From: Deltaproteobacteria bacterium
GTDB lineage: Bacteria > Myxococcota_A > UBA796 > UBA2385
DNA: 64,000 nt
Reading direction: 5' to 3'
NCBI GenBank assembly: GCA_018401435.1
Contig: JAGYJW010000008.1
Coordinates: 124,001-188,000, forward strand
Made by a program: the position numbers and the translations under genes. Shown piece after piece: positions 45,288-55,961 of this stretch. The notes under the pieces are model-generated. The model did no database searches and was not told where the DNA came from. It worked only from the letters and a program-made list of their open reading frames with translations. Every line of letters starts with the position of its first letter. Position 1 is the first letter of the stretch.

Positions 45288-48200
45288 CCCGCCCGATGCT
45301 GGCCCTCGGCCTGCTGTGGATGCTCAGCTCGGGCGTCGCGCTGGCCCAAGACGACTCCGACGCCTCAGCCAAGACCGGCGTGGTGCGGGCCCCCTCTGTG
45401 GACCTGGCGCAGGATCTGGCCCGCGCAGGCCGCACGGATGAGGCCATCGCCGTCCTCATGCGCCTCGCCGACGATGACGAGGCGGGCAGCCAGGCCGGCG
45501 CCCGCCTGCGCACCCTGCTGCTCACCGAGGCCCCCCGGCGCGCTTGGGCCGACGCCTATGCGGTCGCCCTGCGCACCGCGCCCACCGACCAGCGCCACGA
45601 GCTGCAGGTTCGTGCCGCCCGGGCCGACCTGCAGGACGCCAGCACCCGCGACGCCGCCCTGCGGCGCCTGCAGCGCCTGCTCGACGAGCGCCCCGGCGAC
45701 CTCGAAGCCCGGCTTGCCGTGGGCGACGCCCTGCTGGAGTTGGGCCGCTTCGAAGACGCGCTGCGGGTCTATGGCAGCCGCGAAGGCGCGGCGATCCTCA
45801 AGGGCCGGGTGGCCGGACTCATCGCCAGCGACCAGCTGGATGAGGCCGAGAAGATCGGCCCCGACCTCATTCCCGCGAGTTGTGCCTCCGCCCGCACCCC
45901 CACCGCCTGCGCCGTTGGCCTGCGCGAGATGGGCTATCCCGGCGCCGCCGCCGCCAGCCTGCGCCAGGCGCTGACGCAGGGCCACAAGGATCTGCGCAGC
46001 CGGACCGGCCAGGCCGGCGCCTGGTCCACCGTCGCCACCATCGAAGAGTCCCGCGGAGAGCTGGTCCTGGCCCTGCAGGCCTGGCGCCGGGCCGCCGCGC
46101 TCGACGGCGACAACCGCATCATCAAGGACCGGTTGGGCCAGCTCCTTGCCACCACCGGCCGCCCCGAAGAGGCCGCGCGGGTCGTGGGCACCAGCGACCC
46201 CAAGGTCACGGGCTCCATCGAAGCCGTGCGCCTGGCCACGTCGGTGGACCCCGAGAAGAAGTCCGACGCCGTGGACGCCGCCATCGCCAGGGCCCGCGAG
46301 TTGGACCCCAACCACCCCCTCGTCGCCCAGGCCTATGCCCACTGGCTGCTGGCCCGCGACCGCCCCGACGAGGCCCTGCGGGCGCTGACCCCCTTCCTGG
46401 ACAGCCGGGTGGGCAATAGCAACTACCTGAACCTCTATGTCTGGGCTGCCAGCCAGGCCGAACAGCCCGAGCTGGCCGCCGACGCCTTGCAGAACTCCCT
46501 GGCCCGCATCGAAGACCCCCGGGGCTGGCACGACCGCTTCGCCAAGCTGTCCAACCTGCAGACCGTCGCCGCAGAGCGGGCGAAGGACCGCTCCGATCTG
46601 GATGAGGCCGAGGCCCGCTACCGCATGGCCCAGACGGCCGACCCCACCTCCATCCGCGTGCTGGTGGGCCTGGGTGGCGTGCTCTGGAAGGCCGGCAAGC
46701 TGGCGGAGGCCGAAGAGGTCTACGACGAGGCCCTGCGCCTGGCACCCGGCAACCGCACCGCCCTCTTTGCCGTGGTCGAGCTGCACCGCCTGCGCGGCGA
46801 CGAGGCTGGCGCCCAGGCCCTGCTCGCCCGCTCCGGCTACGACGACCTCAAGGTGCGCCGCCTCGAGGCCGAGCTGGCCGTGATGGCCGAGGCGGACGGC
46901 GCCCGCAGGCTGCGCCAGTCCGGCCAGCTCTCTGCCGCCCTGGCCGAATATGCCCGCCTGGTCGAGGAGCACCCGGGCCAGCCCGCCCTGCTGCACGCCT
47001 ATGCCGACACCCTGGCAGAGGGCGGCCGGCTGGTCGAAGCGGCCGAGACCTATGCCAAGGCCCGGGAGCTCGACCCCGAGAACTCCTGGATCACCCTGGG
47101 CGAGATCGGGGCCCTGGCGGCCCTGGCCCAGCCCGAAGAGGCGCGCCGCCTCTACGCGACCCTGCCGCGCGAGCCCGACGACGACCTGGCCCGCGCCATG
47201 CACCGCGCCTTGCGGGGCATCGAGCGGGTCGAGGCCGAGCGCTTCCTGGCCGAGGGCCGCGACGACGCTGCCATGGCCATCTTCCAGTCTTGGGTGGCCG
47301 ACTCTGCAGACGTCGAGTCCTGCATCGCCATCGGCGATCTCTACCTCGCCCGCTGGCAGAATGGCGCGGCGGCCGCCTGGTACCAGGCCGCCATCGGGCA
47401 AGACCCCACCAGCGCCGACGCCCAGCGCGGGCTGGTCCGGGCCGACATCGGTCGCGGGCGCATCGCCGACGCCGAAAAACGCGTCTCTGAGCTGGTCAAG
47501 CGCGATCCCAGCCCCGCCAATGTGCAGCTGGCCCGCACGGTGGCGCGCCGCCGCGCCCTGGACCGCGCCATCTCGGCCGCCGCATCAGGGGACCACGCCG
47601 CCGCCGAGCGCATCCTGCTCGAACAGATCGCCCTGTGGCCCAACGACCTCGACCTGCGCGTGGCCCACGCCCGCCTGCTGCTGCTCCGCGACGAGCCCGA
47701 GGTCGCCCTGCGCGAGATCCAAGGCGTGTTGGCGGTTGAACCCACCCACGCCGAGGCCCTCGCCGCCCTGCAGACCGCCGCCCTCACCCTGGGCCAGGCC
47801 GATGTGGCCCTGGCCGCCTACGAGGTCGCCCTGTCCAACGGGGCGCCCGCCTGGGTCAAGGAGGAGGTGGGCAGCCTTCGATTGGCTTCGCGTCTGGACA
47901 AGGCGCGCGCCCAACACAAGGTCGGCCCCCACGAGGCCGCCGTCACCACCATCGAGCAGGCCACCGCATACTACGGCGACAACGACGCCCGACGCTGGTC
48001 GCAGATTGGAGGCGGATGGCTGGATATCGGAGAGCCCAAGCGCGCCTTGGAGGCCTTCGAGATGGCCCGGCGCCTGGACCCCGCCAACCCCGGGGCCGTC
48101 ATCGGCATGGCCGGCAGCTGGGAGACCCTGGGTCAGCCCGCCCGCGCCGAGGCCGTGCTCACCGCCCACTGGGATGCCCACCACAACCCCAATGTGGGCG

Positions 48201-49513
48201 TGGCCCTGGTTGAGTTGCACCGCCGACGCGGCCAGCCCGAAGCCGCCCGCAAGGTGCTGGTCGAGCTGCAAGAGGCCAGCGGCGACGCGGACGTGGTCGT
48301 CTTCTCCGAGGCCACCCCGCCCCGGCCCCTGCCGGTGGTCGCCCCCAGCGGCGTGAGCATCGACGAGGGCACCGGCGGCCGGTCGGCCGACCAGCCCGGC
48401 TGGGGTGCCGTCGATATCGCCAGCTTGCAGGCCAATGATCGTCAGGGTCCCGGCGTGCAGGTGGCCGCAGGCGGCGGCTGGTTGGGCCGTCCCGGCAATG
48501 CCGGCGAACAGTTCCTCAACATCCTCTACCTGCCCCTCGCGGCCGGTGTGGATCTGCCCGGCCCGGTGGACCTGCAAGCCGAGGTGGTGGGCGTTCAGCT
48601 CACCGACGGCCTGCGCGAATCCGGCGGCGCCAGCATGAGCGCGGCCCTGGTGACGGGCCTTCCCGGCGGCTGGGGCGCACAGGCCCGCATCGGCCGGGAC
48701 AACGTGGTGAGCGCCGGCTTCGGCGCCCTCACCACCTGGTATCTGGGCGCCAACGCCACCCTGGGCGGCGGCCTGTCGGGTGAGGTGCAGGCCGGCCGGG
48801 CGCCCGTGACCGACACCCTGGCCTCCTGGGCCGGCAGCTATTCGGCGACCGGCCAGCCCTTTGGGCGGGTCTGGGACACCTGGGTGGGCGCGGGCCTGAC
48901 CTATGCCTTCGACCCCAACACCCTGGTGGGTGTGCTCGGTCGGGCCGGCCACGCCGACGGCCTGGGCGGAATGGGCGAGGTCCCTTGGCGGCAGGTGCTG
49001 GCCTATGGCCGCATGCCCCTGCGCTCCGAGACCCGCAACGCCAGCTGGATCAGCTTCGAGGGCATCCTGCTCGACCATGACCGCCAGGTGGACGGCTTCG
49101 CGCCGGGTCAGGGCGGCATGTTCACCCCCGATCTCTTCGCCACGGTACAGGCCCGCCTCGAGGCCCTATGGGTGCCGCCGTCCGGGCGCTGGTCGGCCTG
49201 TGGCCTCGCCGGTGCCGGCCCCCAGATCGTCCAGGGCGACCAGACCCTCTACCTCTACCCGGGCACCTATGTGGGCTACCAGCTCCAAGGCACCGTCCAG
49301 ACGGAGTTGGGCCGAGACTGGACCCTGATGGCCCACGGCATGCACGCGGGCAGCTTTGGCGCCTGGGGCCAGACCGGCGTCTTCGCGCAGCTTCGCTATG
49401 GCAGCGCCGCGCAGCTGGGCAGCCCCAGCCCCATCTTCGGCTCCCAGATCCACGGACCACCCCTGGCCCAACCCCAGGCCTGTCCCGAGCCGCTGCAGGA
49501 GGTGACGAAGTGA
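45284..49513 (+). CDS. bcsC: Cellulose synthase outer-membrane/TPR subunit BcsC
   Basis: A 1409-aa exported protein (signal LALGLLWMLSSGVALA) that in other species holds the periplasmic glucan path with TPR repeats and forms the outer-membrane pore. About residues 30-1020 are TPR repeats (for example AEARYRMAQTADPTSIRVLV, EEVYDEALRLAPGNRTALF, AFEMARRLDPANPGAVIGM). The C-terminal roughly 350 residues form the beta-barrel domain (GGLSGEVQAGRAP, WVGAGLTYAFDPNTLVG, QLRYGSAAQLG). It overlaps bcsZ by 4 nt (ATGA) and the next gene by 4 nt (GTGA). Confidence 0.92.
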   Translation: MTRPMLALGLLWMLSSGVALAQDDSDASAKTGVVRAPSVDLAQDLARAGRTDEAIAVLMRLADDDEAGSQAGARLRTLLLTEAPRRAWADAYAVALRTAPTDQRHELQVRAARADLQDASTRDAALRRLQRLLDERPGDLEARLAVGDALLELGRFEDALRVYGSREGAAILKGRVAGLIASDQLDEAEKIGPDLIPASCASARTPTACAVGLREMGYPGAAAASLRQALTQGHKDLRSRTGQAGAWSTVATIEESRGELVLALQAWRRAAALDGDNRIIKDRLGQLLATTGRPEEAARVVGTSDPKVTGSIEAVRLATSVDPEKKSDAVDAAIARARELDPNHPLVAQAYAHWLLARDRPDEALRALTPFLDSRVGNSNYLNLYVWAASQAEQPELAADALQNSLARIEDPRGWHDRFAKLSNLQTVAAERAKDRSDLDEAEARYRMAQTADPTSIRVLVGLGGVLWKAGKLAEAEEVYDEALRLAPGNRTALFAVVELHRLRGDEAGAQALLARSGYDDLKVRRLEAELAVMAEADGARRLRQSGQLSAALAEYARLVEEHPGQPALLHAYADTLAEGGRLVEAAETYAKARELDPENSWITLGEIGALAALAQPEEARRLYATLPREPDDDLARAMHRALRGIERVEAERFLAEGRDDAAMAIFQSWVADSADVESCIAIGDLYLARWQNGAAAAWYQAAIGQDPTSADAQRGLVRADIGRGRIADAEKRVSELVKRDPSPANVQLARTVARRRALDRAISAAASGDHAAAERILLEQIALWPNDLDLRVAHARLLLLRDEPEVALREIQGVLAVEPTHAEALAALQTAALTLGQADVALAAYEVALSNGAPAWVKEEVGSLRLASRLDKARAQHKVGPHEAAVTTIEQATAYYGDNDARRWSQIGGGWLDIGEPKRALEAFEMARRLDPANPGAVIGMAGSWETLGQPARAEAVLTAHWDAHHNPNVGVALVELHRRRGQPEAARKVLVELQEASGDADVVVFSEATPPRPLPVVAPSGVSIDEGTGGRSADQPGWGAVDIASLQANDRQGPGVQVAAGGGWLGRPGNAGEQFLNILYLPLAAGVDLPGPVDLQAEVVGVQLTDGLRESGGASMSAALVTGLPGGWGAQARIGRDNVVSAGFGALTTWYLGANATLGGGLSGEVQAGRAPVTDTLASWAGSYSATGQPFGRVWDTWVGAGLTYAFDPNTLVGVLGRAGHADGLGGMGEVPWRQVLAYGRMPLRSETRNASWISFEGILLDHDRQVDGFAPGQGGMFTPDLFATVQARLEALWVPPSGRWSACGLAGAGPQIVQGDQTLYLYPGTYVGYQLQGTVQTELGRDWTLMAHGMHAGSFGAWGQTGVFAQLRYGSAAQLGSPSPIFGSQIHGPPLAQPQACPEPLQEVTK

Positions 49514-51252
49514 GCCGCAACCTGCGCCACATCGCCGCCGTCGCGCTGCTTCTTGGCGGGCTGGCCCCCAGGGCGCTGGCCCGCGAGCCCGACCGCCTGA
49601 CCCTGTCGGGCAGCCACTGGGACGGCAGCGGCAGCCTGCAGCTGCTGCACCCCAGCGCCATCGCACGCAAGTCCGGCTATGTCGGCGCCTGGGCCGGTCT
49701 GGCCGAGCAGGTGGGCTGGACCAACGAGCCCTTCCGCCGCAGCACCGGCATCGGCCTCCAAGGCGCCTGGGCCCCCGCCCGCAACCTGCGCCTGGAGGCC
49801 AGCCTGCCCACCTGGCCCAGCCTGGTGCGCAGCGACAACCGCGGCAACGAATTCGTCAGCAGCGGCGTCGGCGATCTGCGCTTTGGCGGCACCTTCGCCG
49901 TGCCCCTGGCCGATGGACAGCTGGGCCTGGCGGCCAACCCCTGGGTGACCCTGCCCACCGGGGATCCCGCCCTGGCAACCGGCGGTCAGACCGCGGGCGG
50001 CCTGCTTGTTGCATTGGGTGGACGAAGCAACCCAAGCGCCGCAACGGGTGGCCCGGTGGGTGGCGTGGGCTGGCGGATCAACGCGGGCTGGCATGGCGGC
50101 GGCGCCCCCGAGGCCAGCGGCGTGCTGGTGGGCGCGGGCCTGGACGCCGGCGTGGCTCCGGGCGTGGTGCTCGGCGCCGAGTTCACCCGCCTGCTGCGCA
50201 CCCAGACCGACGGACTGGCCGCCAACACCGCCAATCCCCTCGACGCCAACGCCTACCTCACCGTCGGCATCGACGAGCACCTGCTCGGCAGCCTGGTGGG
50301 CGGTGGCGCCCTGATCCCGGGCGAGGGCAGCCCCAAGTGGCGCGCCATGCTGGCCCTGGGTTGGCAAGCCAGCGGCGTGGATGCAGATCCCGATGGGGAC
50401 GGCGTTCTGGCCACGGCAGACCTCTGCCCCAACACGCCGGAAGGCCCCGGCGGCGACGGCGATGGCTGCCCCGACCCCGACCGCGACGGCGATGGCGTGC
50501 CCGATGGCGTCGATGCCTGCCCGACCGATCCCGAGGACCTGGACGGCTACAAGGACCGCGACGGCTGCCCCGAGGATGACAACGACCAGGACGGCCTGCT
50601 GGACAGCAACGACGCCTGCCCCATGGATCCTGGCACCCTGGACACCCAGGGCTGCCCGGACTTTGACGGCGACGGCATCGCCGACCGCAGCGACGAGTGC
50701 CCCGAGTCCCGCGGCCCGGCCCGGTCCTTTGGCTGCCCGGATATGGACAGCGACGACGTCCCCGACTACCGCGACCGCTGCCCGGCCGAACCCGACGCCG
50801 CCGACGCCGACCCCTTGCGCAGCGACGGCTGCCCGGGCCTGGCCTATGCCGCCGAGGGGCGCATCTTCATCACCGACCAGGTGCGCTTCGACATCGGCCG
50901 CGCGACCATCCGCCCCGAGAGCGAGCCGGTCCTGGCGGCAGTCGCCCAGATCCTCAACCGCAACGCCGACATCTTGCTGGTGGAGGTGGCCGGTCACTCC
51001 GACGCCACCGGCGGCGACGCCCTCAACCTGCGCCTGAGCCGCATGCGCGCCGCCGCCACCCGCGACTGGCTGATCAAGAGGGGCGGCGTGGACGCAAAGC
51101 GCCTGGTGGCGCGGGGTTATGGCGAGAGCCTGCCCATGGACAGCAACGCGACCGACCAGGGCCGCTTCTTCAACCGCCGGGTGGAATTCCTCATCCAGCG
51201 GGTGGACGCCAGCAAGCCCAGCGCCGACCGCATCATCCTGCCGGCCAACTGA
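49510..51252 (+). CDS. OmpA-family protein with beta-barrel, TSP3 repeats and peptidoglycan-binding domain
   Basis: A 580-aa outer-membrane protein starting at GTG inside the bcsC stop (GTGA). Signal peptide (LRHIAAVALLLGGLAPRALA), an N-terminal barrel-like region of about 270 residues, then TSP3-type calcium repeats (DADPDGDGVL, DPDRDGDGVPDGVDACP, DFDGDGIADRSDECP), and a C-terminal OmpA-like domain (VEVAGHSDATGGDALNLRLS, GVDAKRLVARGYGES) that should bind peptidoglycan. In E. coli-type bcs operons no such gene is present. Its 4-nt overlap with bcsC argues that it is made in step with the export pore and may anchor or brace it. Confidence 0.88.
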   Translation: MSRNLRHIAAVALLLGGLAPRALAREPDRLTLSGSHWDGSGSLQLLHPSAIARKSGYVGAWAGLAEQVGWTNEPFRRSTGIGLQGAWAPARNLRLEASLPTWPSLVRSDNRGNEFVSSGVGDLRFGGTFAVPLADGQLGLAANPWVTLPTGDPALATGGQTAGGLLVALGGRSNPSAATGGPVGGVGWRINAGWHGGGAPEASGVLVGAGLDAGVAPGVVLGAEFTRLLRTQTDGLAANTANPLDANAYLTVGIDEHLLGSLVGGGALIPGEGSPKWRAMLALGWQASGVDADPDGDGVLATADLCPNTPEGPGGDGDGCPDPDRDGDGVPDGVDACPTDPEDLDGYKDRDGCPEDDNDQDGLLDSNDACPMDPGTLDTQGCPDFDGDGIADRSDECPESRGPARSFGCPDMDSDDVPDYRDRCPAEPDAADADPLRSDGCPGLAYAAEGRIFITDQVRFDIGRATIRPESEPVLAAVAQILNRNADILLVEVAGHSDATGGDALNLRLSRMRAAATRDWLIKRGGVDAKRLVARGYGESLPMDSNATDQGRFFNRRVEFLIQRVDASKPSADRIILPAN

Positions 51253-51698
51253 GGCCCGGCCCCGTCGGCCTCAGCGGCGGCCTCAGCCGGAAGATCGGCA
51301 GTGGGGCTGGAGAGCAGGGCGCTGTCCGCAGCGTCTTCAGCGGCGGCGTCTTCGGATCCAGCGGGGATCACGGGCGGCGCGTCGGGCTCGCGGATCAGCG
51401 TGTGGCCGCCCAAAGACGGCGGAGGCAGGTCGCCGATCGCGGGGGGGGCGGCCTCGACCGGGGCCGCCTCGACCGCCTCTGCGGCGAGCGCCTCTGCCGC
51501 TGCCTGCTGGGCCAGATCCTGGGCCTCCATCTCGGCCTTCAGGCGCTCCAGCTCCTTCTTGGGGATGGCCATGGAGTCTTCATAGGCGTTGACGACCTCG
51601 TCATCCCAGAAGGTGTCGTCTTCTCCGCTGGCGAAGAAGGAGTCTTCGAGATCGCCAAATGCGTCGTCCGAGCTGCCCTTGTTCTTCTTCGTGCCCAT
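51117..51698 (-). CDS. Acidic Ala/Pro-rich protein of unknown function, overlapping ompA 3' end
   Basis: About 193 aa from ATG 51698. The first 60 residues are acidic and aromatic (GSSDDAFGDLEDSFFASGED, DDTFWDDEVVNAYEDS), then a short helical stretch (PKKELERLKAEMEAQDLAQQ), then Ala/Pro/Glu-rich disorder with GGHTLIREPDAPP. The last 45 residues are antisense to the end of the OmpA-like gene and look like a chance read-through. The codon and amino-acid pattern changes there, so the natural end may lie near 51253 or the overlap may be real. No family recognised. It is convergent with the bcs operon. Confidence 0.5.
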   Translation of the reverse strand: MGTKKNKGSSDDAFGDLEDSFFASGEDDTFWDDEVVNAYEDSMAIPKKELERLKAEMEAQDLAQQAAAEALAAEAVEAAPVEAAPPAIGDLPPPSLGGHTLIREPDAPPVIPAGSEDAAAEDAADSALLSSPTADLPAEAAAEADGAGPQLAGRMMRSALGLLASTRWMRNSTRRLKKRPWSVALLSMGRLSP

Positions 51699-51982
51699 GA
51701 TCTTCGTGCTCTGGTGAAGAGTAGGTGGGGGCCTTCGTCCGGCGGCGCGGACGGAAGACGGACCCCGGCTCCGTGGCCAGGACCACATAGCACCGCCCGG
51801 CTGCTCCGATCAACCGAAGCGCCCTGTGCCATACCCATCCCTTGCAGGAGGCGTCGCCTCCGCATTCCGGCAAGAGGCCGCCCTTTCCCGGCGTCGCTCC
51901 CCTCCCCTGACCGGTTGCCGGGGCCCGGCGCGCTGGCTACCCCGCAGCGGAACGCGCGGGGCCGAGCCCAGGTGGTAGCCAC

Positions 51983-52924
<942 letters not shown>

Positions 52925-52930
52925 TCGCCC

Positions 52931-54298
52931 TCAGATGCGGAAGCCCAGGCCCGCGCGAATTGCCAGAATCTGACCGGACTGCTTGCGGCCCGCCGGCGGA
53001 TCGAAGATGGCCGGCGTGTCCCGCTTGAAGGGCTGGGGCGAGAACAGGTAGGTCCAGGGCACCTCGAGGGAGGCGATGAATCCCCCCGGCGCGTCAAAGG
53101 CCAGGCCCGCGCCCAGGGTCATGCCGGCGCTGAGCCCGCCGGAGCGGTCCGGGTACTTGACGGTGTCGAGATCGGGCACCACATAGCCATCGTAGAAGCG
53201 CAGGTTGGCGGCGGTCAGCACATAGGGCTTCACCGGCCCGGTGGGCACCGTGTAGAAGCGCAGGCGGGGTTCGACGCCCGCCATGAAGGCCAGGGTGGGG
53301 TCGAATTCCTGGGTGCTCTCTGCATAGGGTTCGATGCCCTCGCCGGCGACATATTGCTCCCAGCCGGTGGTGAGCTCTTTCTTGCCCACATTCAGGCTGC
53401 CCTGCACGCCGACCTCCAGCCACCACAAGGGCAGGTAGCCGACGGCCACGCCGGCGCTCCAGCCGGTGCCGGTGACAAAGGAGTCGGCCTGGTAGAGCCC
53501 GATCTCGCTCATGCTGAGGTCGGCCTGCTGTTCGACGGCAACCCGCACGTCATAGCCGCGGTTCACATCGCCGAAGAGGGCGCCGCCTCCAAGCTCAATG
53601 ACCACCGATCCCGCGCGGATGAGCTCCCGCTCCTTGAAGCGGCGCCAGGTGAGGCCGCTCTGCTCGTAGCGCTGCCAGACCCGCCGGGGCAGCATGCCTG
53701 CCGCTTGGCGCGTGGGACCCTGCCCCACCGCGTCATTGGGCTTTTGGTCGAGATTCTCTACCTTTTCGGCCTCGTAGCGCGGGGGGCTGTCTGCGGCGGC
53801 CCGATCGGTGCGCTTGGGCGAGCGGGGCTCGGCCGCCACGGCCACGGCGCCGGCCTCCACCGGGGGCACGAGTTCGAGCATCTCATCGGCGAAGAAGGCG
53901 ATCTGGTCGGCGAATTTGGGGATGTCTTCTTCGGGGAAGGCGCTGGTCATCACCTCGATGGGGCTGGCGTCCTTGGGCCCGTAGAAGCGCACCTTGGCCT
54001 CCAGCATGCCCTCATTCCAGGTGACCGCGCCCACGATGGCCAGGCGCGCGGGGGGGAAGTGCCGCCAGAGCACGTCGGTGCAGCTCTTCTCTTCGGCGCA
54101 GCCATCGGCCACTGCACCGGCCCGGCGTTGAATCTCGGAGGGCGCGACAAAGGGCACCCCGCGGTCGGCCAGGGCCTGCAGCGTCTCTTCGGTCAGGCGT
54201 TCGGCGGGCCCGAAATCCGAGAGCGTGGACGGCGTGAAGGTGGGTACCAGGACGTCGGATGCGTGGGCGAGCCCGAGCAGGGCGAGGAGGCTGAGCAT
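52931..54298 (-). CDS. Secreted/outer-membrane beta-barrel-like protein
   Basis: A 455-aa protein with signal peptide (LSLLALLGLAHA). The N-terminal 140 residues look like a periplasmic domain of the type found in Myxococcota proteins that sense or scaffold (LTEETLQALADRGVPFVAPS, CTDVLWRHFPPARLAIVGAV), with two Cys. After a charged linker, the C-terminal 270 residues have alternating amphipathic strands ending in Ile after Phe-Arg (LAIRAGLGFRI), as in outer-membrane barrels. Function unknown. It lies 6 nt from the convergent UXS-like gene. A gapped inverted repeat in its 5' leader (about 54314-54355) may be regulatory, but it is imperfect. Confidence 0.65.
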   Translation of the reverse strand: MLSLLALLGLAHASDVLVPTFTPSTLSDFGPAERLTEETLQALADRGVPFVAPSEIQRRAGAVADGCAEEKSCTDVLWRHFPPARLAIVGAVTWNEGMLEAKVRFYGPKDASPIEVMTSAFPEEDIPKFADQIAFFADEMLELVPPVEAGAVAVAAEPRSPKRTDRAAADSPPRYEAEKVENLDQKPNDAVGQGPTRQAAGMLPRRVWQRYEQSGLTWRRFKERELIRAGSVVIELGGGALFGDVNRGYDVRVAVEQQADLSMSEIGLYQADSFVTGTGWSAGVAVGYLPLWWLEVGVQGSLNVGKKELTTGWEQYVAGEGIEPYAESTQEFDPTLAFMAGVEPRLRFYTVPTGPVKPYVLTAANLRFYDGYVVPDLDTVKYPDRSGGLSAGMTLGAGLAFDAPGGFIASLEVPWTYLFSPQPFKRDTPAIFDPPAGRKQSGQILAIRAGLGFRI

Positions 54299-54407
54299 GG
54301 CACACGACTCACGGGTACACGCCCCGGGTCGGGACGAAGGACTCGTGTGTATACCCGCCCCGCCGCTTCCTCAGCAAGGCAGCCGTAGCCGCGATGAAAG
54401 CGCGCTG

Positions 54408-55739
54408 TCAGCCTTCGCGGCGCCGGCCCGGGCCCCAGCTGCCCACGGCGTCGCTGCGGGTCTCCAAGAAGCGCGCCAGCCGGTGGAAGTCCGAGTTGCG
54501 CTCGATCAGCCGCACCTGGGTGCGCAGGCTGTCGGGGTCGATGAGCTGGCGGAAGGGCACATAGTGCAGGTCGAGCTGGCCGCTGACGCTGACCATATGG
54601 GCGTCCAGGCCCTCTTCCACCAGGGCCCGATAGGCGCCGATTCCAAGCTGGCTGCCCAGCATCACGTCAAAGGCGTGGGGGGGGGCGCAGCGGCTCTCGT
54701 AGCCCAACTGCAGGCCGTTGACCTTCTTCTTGCGGCCGGTGCGGGCCTGGTAGCGGTCGGCCACCAGCTGGGCGACCAGCTTGCCCAGGTCGATGCGGCC
54801 CAAGGAGATGTGGCCGTGGGCGTCCCGGGGCACACCCTCCAGCTCGGAGTCGGGCAGCATCTCGGCCAGCCCCTCGGCCAGGACGACCACCCCGCTGTGC
54901 TTGTCGTGGCGCCGCTCACGGGTCAACATCATGTCCACGATGCGGTCGGCCAGCTTCTGCAGATCCAGGCGCCGGGCGCCATCCGGGCCGGACTCCGCCA
55001 GGGTGAGGCTGTCGTCGATGTCTTCGCCGGCGATGACCAGGTGCGCCTCTCCGGCGATGGCGACGCCGTAGCTCAGCCAGCCGGCCTTGCGGCCCATGGT
55101 CTCCACGATGAACCAGGATCCGGTGCTCTGGGCGTCGGCGCGCAGGTTCTCGACCTCCTTGGCCATCACGTCCACCGCGGTGAAGAAGCCAAAGGTGAAG
55201 TCGATGCCGTGGTAGTCGTTGTCGATGGTCTTGGGGACATGGACAATGCGCACCCGGCGCGCATCTTCGGGGAGGTGCTGCTGAAAGGCGTGCAGCAGGT
55301 TGGCGGTCTTGAGGGTGTCGTCGCCGCCGATGGAGATCAGCGCGTCGATGTCGAGGTCCACCAGCCCCTTGTAGACGTTGAGCAGGGGGGCCGTGCGCTC
55401 GGGATCCAGCAGATCGGCCGGGCAGGTCACCCCCGCGCCGGGGTTGGCCCGCGCGGTGCCAATGCGGATGCCGCGCTGGTTCCGAAGGCCATGCACATCT
55501 TCGAGGGTGAAGATCCGGTAGTCGCGGTCCGGCAGCAGCCGGTGGCTCATCGGGTGGTAGTGCAGCAGGTTGCTATAGCCGTGGAAGAAGCCGACCACTT
55601 CGCGGCCGTCCTCCAAGAAGCTGATCGCGGCGGCGCTGATGACCGCGTTGGCGGCCGGTGCCGGCCCCCCCGCGAAGACGATGCCGACCCGGCGGACGTT
55701 GTCGCCGATCTGTGCGTTTGGAGGGGCGGCGGTGGCCAT
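54408..55739 (-). CDS. Pyrophosphate-type 6-phosphofructokinase
   Basis: A 443-aa phosphofructokinase. FAGGPAPAANAVI begins the nucleotide/PPi site. GGDDTLKTA (138-146) has Asp at the position where ATP-dependent enzymes have Gly, the usual mark of pyrophosphate-dependent PFK. PKTIDNDYHGID (169-180) carries the catalytic Asp, and TMGRKAGWL is the substrate loop. The reaction is reversible phosphorylation of fructose-6-phosphate to the 1,6-bisphosphate in glycolysis. Start ATG 55739 with AGGAG. It is longer than bacterial ATP-PFK (about 320 aa), as is usual for the PPi type. The phosphoryl donor is inferred from the motif. Confidence 0.9.
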   Translation of the reverse strand: MATAAPPNAQIGDNVRRVGIVFAGGPAPAANAVISAAAISFLEDGREVVGFFHGYSNLLHYHPMSHRLLPDRDYRIFTLEDVHGLRNQRGIRIGTARANPGAGVTCPADLLDPERTAPLLNVYKGLVDLDIDALISIGGDDTLKTANLLHAFQQHLPEDARRVRIVHVPKTIDNDYHGIDFTFGFFTAVDVMAKEVENLRADAQSTGSWFIVETMGRKAGWLSYGVAIAGEAHLVIAGEDIDDSLTLAESGPDGARRLDLQKLADRIVDMMLTRERRHDKHSGVVVLAEGLAEMLPDSELEGVPRDAHGHISLGRIDLGKLVAQLVADRYQARTGRKKKVNGLQLGYESRCAPPHAFDVMLGSQLGIGAYRALVEEGLDAHMVSVSGQLDLHYVPFRQLIDPDSLRTQVRLIERNSDFHRLARFLETRSDAVGSWGPGRRREG

Positions 55740-55811
55740 GGGCGACTCCTGCGGGCGAGTCCATCTTTAGCGCAGCGCGCGGAAGCCGCCCCGCTCCCCT
55801 GCGCAGAGGCG

Positions 55812-55840
55812 TTGACATCTTCGCCAGGGGCGCATTAGGA
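55812..55840 (+). promoter_or_regulatory. Predicted promoter of tRNA-Thr
   Basis: A perfect ttgaca -35 box at 55812-55817, 34 nt before the tRNA. The -10 is poor (ttagga at 55835-55840 after a 17-bp spacer), so only the -35 is convincing. Confidence 0.4.
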
Positions 55841-55850
55841 CGGCGCGCCC

Positions 55851-55926
<76 letters not shown>

Positions 55927-55961
55927 TTTTCCCCTTTGATCCCTGCTTTCGGCCTTGGGCC

